This document shows, piece after piece, positions 1 to 11,561 of a stretch of 64,000 nt of DNA. Position numbers and translations under genes: made by a program. The notes beneath the pieces are model-generated. The model did not search any database and had not been told where the DNA came from. It saw nothing but the letters and a program-made list of their open reading frames with translations. The DNA is from Morella rubra (lineage: Eukaryota; Streptophyta; Magnoliopsida; Fagales; Myricaceae). Within the stretch, counting starts at the first letter, position 1; each line of letters starts with the position of its first letter. The DNA is taken from contig CM025856.1 of the NCBI GenBank assembly GCA_003952965.2, forward strand, positions 13,483,844-13,547,843, in the 5' to 3' direction.

Positions 1-2063
1 TCCGCACAAGGTATTTCGAATATCCATTCCGTATGATAAAATCTAACAACAATAATACCTCTTAAGGCAATGCAAAAGATAGCCATTGGAATCAATTTAT
101 GGACCTCCAGATCCGGGTTTGGGAATGAAACTCATACGGTGTAGAGAGAATGGCAAGAGAACGAAGATGAAATCCCATGTGGAAAAGAGGACACACAAAA
201 ACCTTCCAAATGTATCTCATTGCTTGTGTGGTTGGATGAAAGTGATTATACGACGGGTACTATAAATCTTTTCGCCAAGACCAAAAAAGTCCATGCAGCT
301 CTTCCTCAATAATTGGAGCGCAGGTGGAAATGTTGTCATTTCTTCGTCAGTCTGTATGTGTCGGCTGTTCTTTTGCTGGTTCAAACACGCATAAAGAGAT
401 GATAACATTTAAAATTAGGTTGAAGTATTTGCCATTAAAAGATACTGGAGCAGTTGGGGTGGTCGGTGCCTGTAGGATATTTTATGAAACTTCTTTATTA
501 GGAGGGGTATCAGAAACATTGAACCGAGTTTTTCTCCAATTACATCATCATCACGTGACAGTTTAATTATATCTTTTCATTTTATGTATATCTTGTTTTA
601 CAGATTGTCTTTGTTGATTTGTTTAGCCGAAAGCTTCAAAATCGTAGATAAATTATAATGTCCTCCTAGGTAAGAAAATAACAAAAATGTTTTCCCCAAT
701 TTCGTTCTGCAAAACATTTCCCCATAGCCATTACTTTCTATGTTCTTTTATAGTTCTTTCCTCCACTGAAACTATATACATACTCGCACGCATTTATATC
801 TGTACACAGAATGTAAATGTTTAAATTAATGTGCTGCACATCTTTCAGCATATATATTAAATTATTTTCAACAGACCCGATATGAGACTAACCGAACTCA
901 AAAAGCCCATATGCGCTGAAGTTGGAGTGGATTTTGCATGTAGACCTTCTGATCATTTCCTAGTCTCTAAGGTCTGGTCTTTTTTTAAATCATACGCCCA
1001 GCAAGTTTTGCCTGACGCGATTTCTTTCATGTAAGAGGCACTTCAAGATTTTCAAGGGACCACAAAAAAAAAAATGAGGGACAACGCCACAGGAAAAGAC
1101 ATCGCAGTCCATGATTTGAAAAGTACACAGGCCCAAATGGCACTCCATACACAGGTGAAAAAAACTATCTTTAACTTAGGGGATAATTAAGTGGTAATTT
1201 GAAGAATTGCCAAGGATCGTAGTTTTAGGGAAAATTGCAAATTAGGTAATAGTTTAGAAGGGTAAAGTGTTAACGTTTCCTAAATTTAAATGTCTCTTGA
1301 TAGTAATTAATGCCCTATTTGTCATTTTGTCATATTTCTTTAACTGTTCATTTTTCATATAACTGTTGTAGACCAGCATATTTCTATTACATTTTTAAAG
1401 ATTTAAGTAGCAATCTAATCAACGATTTCAATGTGCGAACAATCTTAGAGCATATTAATATTCAGAAGTGCACCACTCAAGGCATTAGCTGAACAATCCG
1501 AGAGCATTTCAACAATTATAGACAAATTCCTTATGGTTGTACAAGTCTAGGATGTTGTAGATTGTCAAATGAAATATAAGCAAGAACTCATAGTCATAAT
1601 GTCTTTCACTGAAAATGGTGGCAGTTTCAAGAAGCAATAGTAGAAAAGGGAACCATCGATGATAACCGAGTGCAAAACAAGGAATCAAATTATGGTTGGG
1701 GCCACAAACTGTACAGAGAAAAGGCAAATTCCAACTATAGCTATTGCTTACTGATGACCTTCAGCTTCTTTAGAATCCTGAACCATGCTTGTCAGAAACC
1801 ACAGATAATCAATTTTTAGAACAAATGACATCCAAATATCTTCAAGAAAGCTTTTCATGACAAATCATAGAAAACAAAGTGTAATTTCTATCTTTTCTTC
1901 AAGCCACAATCCCACAGACATGAAAGAATCATAGAAAACAAAATGTATTTATTGAGTGTGTATTTAATGGTGCATGTGTTTATTGATTCATGCAAGAAAA
2001 ACATAATTATAGTGTTATGATGTACTTACCCATTCTCTGGATAGCAATTGCATGGTTGTATCC
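1..2063. other. AT-rich intergenic DNA, no gene recognised
   Basis: No reading frame here resembles a known family. The open frames are short (60-85 codons), lack a recognisable motif and overlap on opposite strands. The stretch from about 1740 to 2063 lies just past the stop of the last LRR exon of the resistance-gene relic and is probably its 3' flank. No RNA gene or clear repeat was seen. Confidence 0.5.
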
Positions 2064-2883
2064 CTATTTTTCCTGCCAAAGCAAATGTAGAGCAGAATTC
2101 AGGTCATCTTTCCAATACCATTCATCTTCTTTTGTCACTTTCACTCTTTGTAGCTTTGGTGTGCTTAAGACTCCATCATAGAAAACCTTTAGCTTGGGGC
2201 ATTGCCTAATAATCACTTCTTTCAATGATGGAAATTTGAAGGCAGAACTTCCCAGGCAAAATTTTGTTAGATTTTCCAAGCAATCTAGTTCTAAACATGT
2301 CAATTTGGGAAAAGTAATCACCTCATTGCACCAGACTTTTGGCCGTTGAAGATGTAACCAAATTGATCAATTCAAGACATTTTAGTATCTCCAGAATTTT
2401 TAAATTTTGGCATGATACTGGGGATGACACTAACTTCTTCAATTCTTCACACTCTGACACTTCTAAAGTTTCCAGAACATGAAAAGCTGGGCATGGTAAT
2501 TGAGTATCTTCTTTCTAAATTTGTGTCAGGAGAGATTGTTTAGACAACTTTAGTTTTCTTAATCGTGGGATTATCTGAGCATGTTTTTCTCCACTGGCAA
2601 GTTCTTCATTTAGAAATATCTTGTCCCAACAACTTCCAATCAAAACAAGGTTCTCCAGATTGTGTAGTCTAATGAGGAAATTCCAAGGAAAAACCGCTGA
2701 TTGATTAAGAGTGCAGGTTAGCTTAAGAACTTTTAATTTGCAAAATCGCTCTTCCAAAATGTGGCCAAGCCATATATACTGATAATCCTCCAATGTTAAA
2801 ACCTCCAAGTTTGGGAACGTTGCCTGTAAGCAAATCAAAGCATCAAACAAAAGAGCGTTGGAGTTAATATTAGATTCCTTCAA
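2064..2883 (-). pseudogene. C-terminal LRR exons of the CNL relic
   Basis: Two open stretches carry the end of the LRR domain. 2515-2883 encodes FPNLEVLTLEDYQYIWLGH and a following leucine-rich run. 2064-2321 encodes FPKLTCLELDCLENLTKFC, then PSLKEVIIRQCPKLKVFYDG, then TPKLQRVKVTKEDEWYWKDDLN, followed by a stop. A 'TPKL..V..' block followed by an acidic, tryptophan-containing tail is the usual end of this clade. The DNA between the two blocks (2322-2514) also reads as LRR but is broken. Confidence 0.7.
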
Positions 2884-3069
2884 AAGTTAGGGTTAATTCA
2901 TCAAATTTATCGACAAATGAGACAAATGAAAAAACGCGAAAGGTGGTAAGAACATAAGAACATACTCTCAACAAGGTTCTAGGTCTGTCTTTTAGAGAAT
3001 AGAGGAAACCTAAAGACAAACACTCAAGAGAGTTCTTGTGGCATTAAAAAAATTCTTATAACATTTGAC

Positions 3070-3500
3070 CACGTTTGGCAACCAAAAAATTTTATTTTTT
3101 TAGAAAAAATTTAAATTTTGAAAGTTTTGATGGTCAAATAATAAAATCCCAAAGTTTTGGTCAACAAATTTTTATCCTTGTCAAATCAAATAATCTCTCT
3201 GCGGCTTTTTTACAAACTCCAATATATTTTAATAAAAGAAACTTCTATTAAATTATCTCTCTCCGTACCTTTTCACAAACTTTAACATTTTTTTTTTTTA
3301 AAAAAACTCTCTACATATTTTTTCACAAACTCTAATAAAAATCATTCTCCAATCAAACATACTTCAAATTTTCTACCAATTTTTTTTTTTATAAATTCAC
3401 ATAAAAATCAATAAAATTTACTCTGCACCCAATAAAAAAATTTAATTACCAGAAAAGATTTTTTTTCTATTTTTTGAACATCCAAACATAAGTGAAGTTA
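3070..3500. repeat. Possible MITE-like AT-rich insertion in an intron of the CNL relic
   Basis: The stretch begins 'acgtttggcaaccaaaaaattt' and ends near 'gaacatccaaacataag'; the two ends are roughly inverted copies (tttgg..., with A/T runs). The interior is very AT-rich with repeated 'ttttcacaaactctaa'-like phrases. Similar phrases occur in reverse near 11180-11330 and 48830-48958. No target-site duplication was found, so the family assignment is open. Confidence 0.35.
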
Positions 3501-3649
3501 GTTCAATCCAATGCTTGAGAAAGAGAGAGGCCATGCCACATTTCCTAGGAGTGATTTCTCTTCCTTTATTATTATTAACATTATAGCATTATCTATTTCT
3601 CTTCCCGTTAGGAGCAATAATATTGCGGACACCTCGAGAGAATAATTAA

Positions 3650-6490
3650 GGTTCTTACCTCGTCAACCAAGAAAAGAGGTTGTTTATTGGGGATATCAAG
3701 TTAGCTTTCTTGAAATGTCTCTTGAATGCTCAATAGCTCAGAAGCAAATGTCTCTACTTTTTCGCATCGATTCACCAATATTTCTTTCAGCTTTGGCCAT
3801 TTTGAAGAATGCACCCCTGGGTAAAACCACTTTAATCTTGGTAGCTAATGAGATGCAGGATAGTCACTTGGGGAACACAAACCTAGCTAACGCTTCTGCT
3901 CCTTCCCTCTGCAACAAGCTCCTCCACCCCACACTTAACTATCGAAGTTCCTCCAATTGCAGGAGACATCTAGCCACTGAGGGTGGAAAGATGTTTACAA
4001 TGTTTTCACAACATTCAACAAATATGTACTTAAGCTTTGATAAACAATCTACAGCAAATTGGTTCGGCCATATGATTTGCAAGTTATCCATGCCGCAATT
4101 CTCAATTTTTCCAAACTAGGAAAGGCAACCTGCAGAGTTCCATCTTGTGTGTAAATAACAATACCTCACATTATATAAAAATAAGATTCATGCAACATAA
4201 TAGGTCCAAAGATCTTCAAGTTTAGAATACAAACTATAGAGGGATAACTTCAGAAGATTTACCTCTTCATTGAAGAGAGGTTGCATAACATAATTAGGGC
4301 TCTCTGCTGCATTTATTTCCCCGAGTTCTTGGCTGATAGTGATAGCCATGCTTGAATTGACGGATTTGGATATGAAAGTGTTGAGTTCAGGGCAATTTCT
4401 ATCGTAGATTGTCCAGGGATGGAAATTCGATATTAGTTCCAAAGCAAAATCTTTTGAGGATTGGAAGATCTTCTAGGAACAACATTCTAGTCTAGGGAAC
4501 AACGTCGATCTTTCTTCTACTACTAATTCTTCTCCAACTAGTACCTCTTCCATAAACTTCCACTTGAATATGTGAAGATGTTTGAGGTGCACCAGAAGTC
4601 TAGCTGTAGAGAAGGACAGTAAATATCTTACATTTTCAGAGCCCTGCACATCTAAGCTTAACAAGTTTTGAAACCCTGATGTTGATGGCATGTTTGTTAA
4701 TGTGCGAGAGGATGTTGCCTGATGTTGGCTGTGCTGTGGCTCTCTTGTGAGACAGTTGCAAGCTTCCAAAGAACACAACCTGCCGCAATAGTTAATTCTT
4801 TATTGAGCACATTTTTCATTTAAGGACCGTTCATTTGACCATGCTGACATAGCATGTTATGTATGAGATAAAAAGAGTCAACAAAATATACTAGAACATA
4901 GCACATGTTACGGGTTAAATTCCCAACCCTTACTGATTTATCAGGTGTGAGTGTTTGATGGAGAAGAAAAAGACATGGATTTGGCTTTGCAATTTCCTGA
5001 ATTGCACCATGCTGTGAAAATTAATGGGCCTTTGCTCCAGGGGCAAACTAGGAAAAATTCAGCCAAGTTCCTGGCAACTCAGTTTCTATTTCCATTGTTA
5101 ACATTTTAGCTATAGCAACCACACGTATGTTTATTCAATTAAGAAGCAAATGCGGATACCTGATTAGATTATAAGTTAAGGTTCTTACCTCATACACTGA
5201 AGAAAAAACTGAATTGTCATTAGTTTGAGATATCAATAGCTGAGTTTTCTTGAAGTGCTCCCTGAAAGGTCTAGAGGATATAATGATGTCTTCTAGTGTT
5301 TCCTGTTTCCACAAGGTGTTTTATTAATATTTTTACTTGATAATTATTATCTTTGTCATTATTTTTTTTGTTCTAATGCAAGCTTTTTACATAAACATTG
5401 TGAAAATTCATGCAGCATGATGTAATGATTACTACAAAGTTGTTCTATTAATCAGCATTGGCCATTACGAGATCAAGTGGAAATTAAAGCCAGGGTAAAA
5501 CCACTTGAGTCTTAGTAGGCTTATGAGATTCAGAAACTTGAGGGAACACGAACCTAGCTATTCAAGTCCTCCTCACCCTTAGCAACAATTTCCTCCACCC
5601 CACAATCAACATCTCATCTTCTCCAAATGCAGAGACATCTTGCCACTGAGGCTGAAAATACGTTTGTAAGGTTTTCGCAAGATTCAACAAATAGAAACTT
5701 GAGGTTGCAAAATGAATCTGCGGCGAATTGGTTCTGCCATATGATTTTCAAGTCATCCATGTGGACAATTATCAATCTTTCCAAACTGGGGAAGCCAATT
5801 TGCAGGGTTCATCCTGTGTGTTAATGTGTTATATCTGGCCATAATATAACTCACACCATGGAAGATAAGATAGATACAGAAAAAAAGATGCCAAACTTTC
5901 TCAAGTTTAGAATATAAAAAGCTTGTAACACAGGGTTGAGTGAAACAGATTTACCTCTTCATTGAAGAGAGGTTGCATAAAAGCATGAGAGCCCTCCTCT
6001 GATTCATTTCATTAGGTTCTTTGCTGCCCATCAAACTTGAACTGACAGGTTTGGTTATGAATGTCTTCAAGTTTGGGCAGTGTTCTAATCGCAGTGTCTT
6101 CAAGCACGAAAATTCAATATTACTTCCTTTAGAATCTTTTTAGGATTGGAAGATCTTTCAGGAACAGGCATTCTAGTCGAGGGAACAAATTAGGTCTTCC
6201 TTCTACTCCTAATTCTTCTGCGACTAGCACCTCTTCCAAACCCTTACACTCAATTATGTGAAGATGTTTTAGATGCACCATAGCTCTGGCAGCAGGGAAT
6301 GATAGTAGATGCTTTGTATTACCAGAGCCCTCCACTTCCAAGAATGACAAATTTTGAAACCTCGACATCACCTGCAAGTTGGTTAATCTACAACCTATCC
6401 TTGCCGAATGTTGGTTGTACTGTGTCTCTTCCACATCCACCGAGGATAGCTTCAACCTTTCCAAGTTGGGGAACACAACCTGCAGCAGCG
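3650..6490 (-). repeat. Tandemly duplicated LRR module (two copies about 1.69 kb apart)
   Basis: Two adjacent stretches inside the resistance-gene relic are diverged copies. Shared landmarks on the plus strand are the 'cctccaccccaca' block (about 3925 and 5595), the 'acctcttcattgaagagagg' block (about 4261 and 5954) and the end 'acacaacctgc' (about 4765 and 6473). The offsets are all close to 1.67-1.71 kb. On minus each module encodes an LRR exon of the LVHLKHLHI..LEEVLV type (4473-4778 and 6129-6476) plus a second LRR stretch containing IIWQNQFAADSF-like or IIWPNQFAVDCL-like sequence. The 6129-6476 frame is open; the other is interrupted. Confidence 0.75.
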
Positions 6491-6919
6491 GTTATAATAT
6501 TATTTTAGCCCAACGAAAACAGAAAGAGGGAAGTTAATCCTGCATCTGAATAAGCACCAAATTAATTTCTTTGACCATGCGACTTAGCATGCTATAAAGG
6601 AAAGAGTCAACGAAAAGATACATTCATTCTTGCACATATATGACATATTTATGTTTAGCCCCATGGTTCTCAAGTGTCAGTGTGTGTTCTTTTAATGAGG
6701 ATAAGGTCATGTTTTTCTCACATATATATGCCTATTAGTCAGTACATTGCCATTCACTGTAATTAAATTGTAAGCGATTATCGTCAGTGAAATAATTCTA
6801 CAATAGGAAAGACAACTACGTGTAGTAAAGTTGGAAGGTGTGCTGTGTGTGGAAATAAACTTGATAAATGTAAATACCTGTTCTTGTAGAATTGGCATGT
6901 GAAAATCTAGGTTGCCCCC

Positions 6920-8521
6920 TCAAAGCATATCTTTAGGATCAGCAGTAACTTCATTTTGCGTGCCTACAAAGCCCATGAGCATTGGAAGATGTTCTAACAC
7001 CAATCTCTTCAGTGGAGGGAACAACTTCATATCTTCATGATCTTCCATTCCATCCTGATCTTTTTCCATGGCTATTGCACCCATGATGCTGTATTCTCTT
7101 ACTTCCAATTCTTCGAGTAGGCAAAGACCCATCGCTATGGATGATGAGAAGACAAATTTTAATTTCTGACACTTTCCTACTTTTACAACTCTCAAGTTCC
7201 GGAAGGATCTCAAGGAAAGCTGGACAAGACATATTTCTTCCAAGTTGATCATATTTTTGAGAACAAATGTCCCCAAGGCAGGAAAGGCAGTAACAGATAT
7301 CCTCGAGCTAATGATATGCTTAATCTCAGCATTATTTTGGATATGGAGATGCTTCAGCTGCTGAAAACCTTCTTTATCTAATTCGTCGAGAACACTCTTA
7401 ACACCCTTCAACTCATCTAAATAAAGACTTCAGTTCTCTGGAGCAGCATTTTAATCCCAACCTCCGAGTGAAAGCTTGTATTCAGCTTGAGTTTTAAAGT
7501 TCTGGCGGTTTCATGCTTGTCAGACCACTCCCAGACATCTCCAACAAATACTTTGAACCTTTCCAACTTTAGAAACAACAGATCTTTTGGCAAAATGCTA
7601 GCTTCTTGAATATGTATCTCTAAAGTGGTCAATTTTTGTGACAGCTGCTTTAGCTCAGAAAGGCTAGCATTAGTTCTTTCATTATTGAGTCCTTCGGCCT
7701 CCCATTCAACAAAGCTACTTCCTATATACAGATCTTCTAATTCAACCAAGCTTGATAGCACATTAGGTGGAATCACTTCAAGTTTAGAACAACTGCTCAA
7801 ATCCAACAACCGCAAACGAGTCAAGAAACCCTATTTCTCTTGGCAATTCAGAAATGTCCGATTTCATAAGGCTGAGAATTACTAAATTCTTGAGTTTTCC
7901 AATTAGAGATATGTCTCCCAACACACAGTGATCCAAGCACAATGTTTGCAAGTTTGTAAGGAGGAGTGATGAAGGAAGTGATGGAAGTTGAGTTTTGTTA
8001 AGTCCAACACTTGGAGTTTTTCCATCCCTTTAAAGAAAGTTTCTGGCATATCAAAATTTTGACCTCCACCAACGCGTAAAAAAATCTTAATTCCGGACAT
8101 TCCATTTCTTTGGGAAGTTCATTGATATCTCCACCAGCACCTTGCATCTTTTGAGTGCATCTACATCTAGCATTTCTTCTAGCCCACAATCATCCATCAC
8201 AACAAACATATGATTCTTTGATGCAATTGATCTAGCAACATCACGAACAAGATCATGCATATGGTAAAGCTCACAAGTATGAGGGCAATCTTTCAATAGG
8301 CCAGAGTCTTTCAGGTTACCAGCAAGGCTATATACTCTGTTTCTTGCTGCATCCAATGACTTGATGCCACGAAATAAACCCAAACCATAACAATACTTCA
8401 ACAAGTCCAGATTGTCAATGCCATAACCCATTAAAGCACAATGCAGAAAGAAATATTGAACCTCCTGACTTTCAAGATGACCATAACTCAGCTCTATAGA
8501 AGAATATATAGTCGACTGCAT
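6920..8521 (-). pseudogene. End of NB-ARC and first LRR block of the CNL relic
   Basis: The frame opens with the C-terminal NB-ARC helices (IELSYGHLESQEVQYFFLHCA), keeps the MHD box, and then enters LRRs. Typical phrases are NELPKEMECPELRFFYA, MPETFFKGMEKLQVLDL, LRLLDLSSCSKLEVIPPNV and LEEICLVQLSLRSFRNLRVV. The LRR frame jumps at about 8095-8100, again in the 7903-7825 interval, and near 7420, where a TAG precedes DELKGVKSVLDEL. The block ends at a TAG after ADPKDML; relatives continue with further LRR exons, which are present downstream at 6490-2064. Confidence 0.8.
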
Positions 8522-9649
8522 TCTTGTACGGTTTTCTGGAGCAGGTCATCTTAGTTGTTGCAGCGCATCCTTCCAATCATACAAACTCTTATTTTTCAGA
8601 GCCTTAGAAACAGTCACCAGTGCAAGCGGCAGACCTGCACACTCTTTAGCGACCTCAGTTGCCGTGCGTCAAAAATTAGGGTCATTAACTGAATCACCCA
8701 CAATAGTCTTCTCAAATAAACTCCATTCTTCCTCTTCAGGTAGAACATCAAGAACAAAATCCTTCTGGGTGCCCATTTCACAAGAAAATAAATCATGATT
8801 TCTGGATATCAGTACTATTTTGCAGCCCCCACAAGGAATTCCTATTGCCTCCAAATTAATTTTCTCCCATATATCGTCTAGGATAACAAGTACCTTCTTT
8901 TCTTTTGTTGTGAGCCTCTCCCATAGACGAATCGCTCTTCCGCTCAGAGTCTCTTTATCAAGCTTTAGGTCTAGCATGTCTGCAATTTCTCCTTGAATTC
9001 TTCCCACTCTGGGCTTTGCGTCACATCTGCCAGGGCCACTTCATCGATTAACTTTTGTTCCTTGGCTTCCCTGGCAACTTCCCTCACCAATGTAGTCTTT
9101 CCCACACAAGGCATCCCCCAGATACCAATCACATTAATATTAGCTTCTCCCACCGCCTCCACAATTCCTTTCACAGCTAACATTCTTGACTCAAAGTCCA
9201 TGTAATCTATGTATCTAATGGGGACTATCTCCTGCGGATTAGGACGGTAAGAAACTTTATTGAATCTGCAATTTTCAAGGACTTCAATCTGTTTCGCTAT
9301 CTTCTTTGCTTTCTGACTTAGCTGATGTCTTAACTTCAAGTTCAAGCATCTCCCATTACAAGACCTTGTCTTTGCTTCTTCACTTTTGACACGAACTTCC
9401 TTGGCCAATTCTGCAATCTCATCCACCTCTGTCAACCAGTTGTTAATAGCAGTTTCAATTTCTTCACCGTTTCTTTTAGCCTCATCAATGGAATGCTGCA
9501 TAGTATCTCTAGCATGCTGCAAGTTCTCTTCCAAGCTCTCTTCATATTGTCCATGTTGCTCCCATAGTGAAATGAATAACACAACCACTGTCTGACTGGT
9601 TCTACCATGTATCAACTATTTTTGCGGCAATTGAACCAACAACCTCCAT
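8522..9649 (-). pseudogene. CC and NB-ARC part of the CNL relic
   Basis: This holds the coiled coil and most of the nucleotide-binding domain. Conserved blocks can be followed only by switching frame: MEVVGSIAAKIVDT; then a shift into VEPVRQWL; then SLEENLQHARDTMQHS through the P-loop to about 9010; then a one-base shift into GRIQGEIADMLDLKLD and the kinase-2 block. After DPNF come TGA, the GLPL block, a second TGA and PAPENRTRMQ. Both TGAs are one transition from CGA, which fits decay at CpG. The P-loop reads GMPCVGKTT where most family members have GMGGVGKTT; the invariant GKTT is kept. Confidence 0.85.
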
Positions 9650-11339
9650 TCTAGTATCAATTTTTTTTTTCCTTTTACTTTGGCTTCTTTCTTTTTCCTT
9701 CTAATTTATTTTCTCAACTCCTTCTATTGTTTTCCTTTTTCTTTTCTATTTTTGTGGAAGTAGCAACAAAATGGAAACCCAGGAAAAGACAACTAGACGC
9801 GGAAATGAGATTAAATCATAGGCAGAAAAAGACAACTACTTTCTGCTACCTTTAAAGAGTAGTTATCATATCAAACTCGCGTAGAGATCAACGTTGATTT
9901 CAAACCTGCTTTCCTTCCCAACATATATGGTAAGCTCAACAACGGCCTGTAGAATTACACTCTGATACCCTCGTCATGAGTTTCTTCATCAGCCCCTCCA
10001 TCCAGTCGTGCGTAGTTCTGAATATTCAAAGTGGGAGCTGTGAAAAGAATAAGAACAAAAAATATCGACATAATGAAAACATATTAAATGATGGATTATG
10101 TGGACCTATCACTGTGCAGTAGTCCAATATGTGCTCAGGAATTTTTAGATGTCTCATTAGTTATATACGTGTGTCTGAATTCACAAGATCTTATAAAGCA
10201 GAGTTATCATATTCTTGGTTGACATTTTTCAGGGTAATATTTGAAGTTAAATTTTCTTTTGGAGCAGACCCCTGTCCTCACGTTGCGAGGTTGGAGACTC
10301 TAGTGGGTTTTAATGAGTTCTTTTGACAGTAAGTGAAACTATAGAAATGCAATAAGAAGGGCTGTTTTCCTCCAAAATTTTCTAATATAATTTGGAGAAA
10401 AACAAATATAATAAACATAATTGAACCAGGACTAATATATATACGGTTTAGGACTATTAATTTCATATATCAAGTGTACTTCTCTCCGAACAGTACGGGC
10501 AAACATGTTTGCCCGTTTGAGAATATTGATCCCTAAAATTGACTTGAAATCTTCTTAAGCATTAAAAAAAGCGTGGAACGACTAAACCATTTTTGATATT
10601 TTGGCTTATATATGTAACCATCTCAAGAGAGATCAAAACAGAAATAAAAGGAAAAACCGAAGATACACCAACCATATATTTAAATAGCAGATGCTCCACG
10701 AGAGCAAATTAAAAAGCTATTTAAATTTGTAAGATGCAATAGTCCACCAACTCCATTAATCCATCTCTTCTTATAACAGCTATATCTTTTTGTTTGTTTT
10801 TCATTTTCTTCTTGTTCTTCATCCATGTTACCAAAAGTAGCTACGAAAATACAATTCATGTATGGTCACGAACTTGGGACGTTCATGGTTCTTCTCTTTT
10901 GTAATTTTTTAATAATTTTTCTAGATGTAATGGACATTTTAACAATATTCTACTAAACAATTAAAATAACAAAATGATTCATTTGATATCGGCTTAAATC
11001 TTCGACTTTACTTGATAAAATTGAAGCGATGCATGAGAGGTACAGGAGAAATGAGACAATTGAAGAAGCTGGCACGACAGAAAAAGGATGAACAGTTTCA
11101 CATACGACATTGCTCATACCTTCTATTTTAGAGAGACATGGCATTTTGATAATGCACCGAACTCGTATCCTCTAGAAACCATCTTTGCAAACCGAAATTT
11201 TATAGAAATTTTGTGAATGTTGTAAAAATTGAGGTGGATTATAGTTTTATTGGATTTGAGAGAAAGTCGTGAAAAAGTAGAACTGTTTAGAAGTTGGTGA
11301 AAGAGTGAAGATGATTTGAAGGAAATTTTTTATGTTTAT
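9650..11339. other. Intergenic, no gene recognised
   Basis: This is the upstream flank of the CNL relic. It holds homopolymer-rich, AT-rich DNA with no family-like reading frame. The last 170 bases (about 11170-11339) resemble the sequence left of the copia element at 48959 ('gaatgttgta...gaaagt...gtgaaaaagt'), which suggests a shared dispersed repeat. Confidence 0.45.
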
Positions 11340-11538
11340 TGTTATTAGCTGTACAACATTCATATAACGTTAATATTCTGCATACTATTGCACAGTTTTA
11401 TTTCCTTCCTTATTAGACAACAACTATGGGATACAATTCCCTTCTCTTGTAATATAAAACTACACTATACTGTTACCTCATTACTTCAATACGAACAGAA
11501 TTTTCTCATCAATTTGCTTTCCAATTACAAGCTCAACA
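11340..11538 (+). repeat. 5' LTR of copia element 1
   Basis: About 199 bp, starting TG and ending CA directly before the primer-binding site. Its 3' partner at 15707-15833 shares 'gttaatatt', 'actattgcacag', 'ttccttccttattagacaac' and 'cccttctcttgtaatataaa'. Small insertions separate the two, in keeping with an old insertion. Confidence 0.8.
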
Positions 11539-11550
11539 TGGTATCAAAGC
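11539..11550 (+). other. Primer-binding site of copia element 1
   Basis: TGGTATCAAAGC lies immediately after the LTR end. It is one base off TGGTATCAGAGC, the complement of the 3' end of initiator-methionine tRNA used by most plant copia elements. Confidence 0.8.
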
Positions 11551-11561
11551 AATAGCATCCT

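Larger units (their letters stand above)
2064..9649 (-). pseudogene. CC-NBS-LRR (CNL) disease-resistance gene relic, At4g27190-like type
   Basis: In this family an intact product is a cytoplasmic immune receptor that binds ATP/ADP through NB-ARC and recognises effectors through its LRRs. The likely original ATG is at 9649 (MEVVGSIAAKIVDT, the usual start of this clade). A coiled coil with EAKRNGEEIE follows. NB-ARC motifs in order are the P-loop GIWGMPCVGKTT (about 9100), kinase-2 KVLVILDDIW (about 8890), RNBS-B KIVLISRN (about 8815), ECAGLPLALVTVSKALKN (about 8620) and the MHD box YHMHDLVRDVA (about 8250). LRRs run from about 8130 to 6920, with further LRR exons to the stop at 2064. The frame is broken at the N-terminus (two shifts, about 9500-9610), near 9007, near 8095 and near 7420. 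In-frame TGA codons lie at about 8666 and 8550, where relatives have arginine. Too many breaks remain for a working receptor, though some could be assembly errors. Confidence 0.88.

Noticed and set aside
3715-4119. 134-codon plus frame
   Set aside because: Lies antisense to the LRR module of the resistance-gene relic; the minus strand gives the family match.
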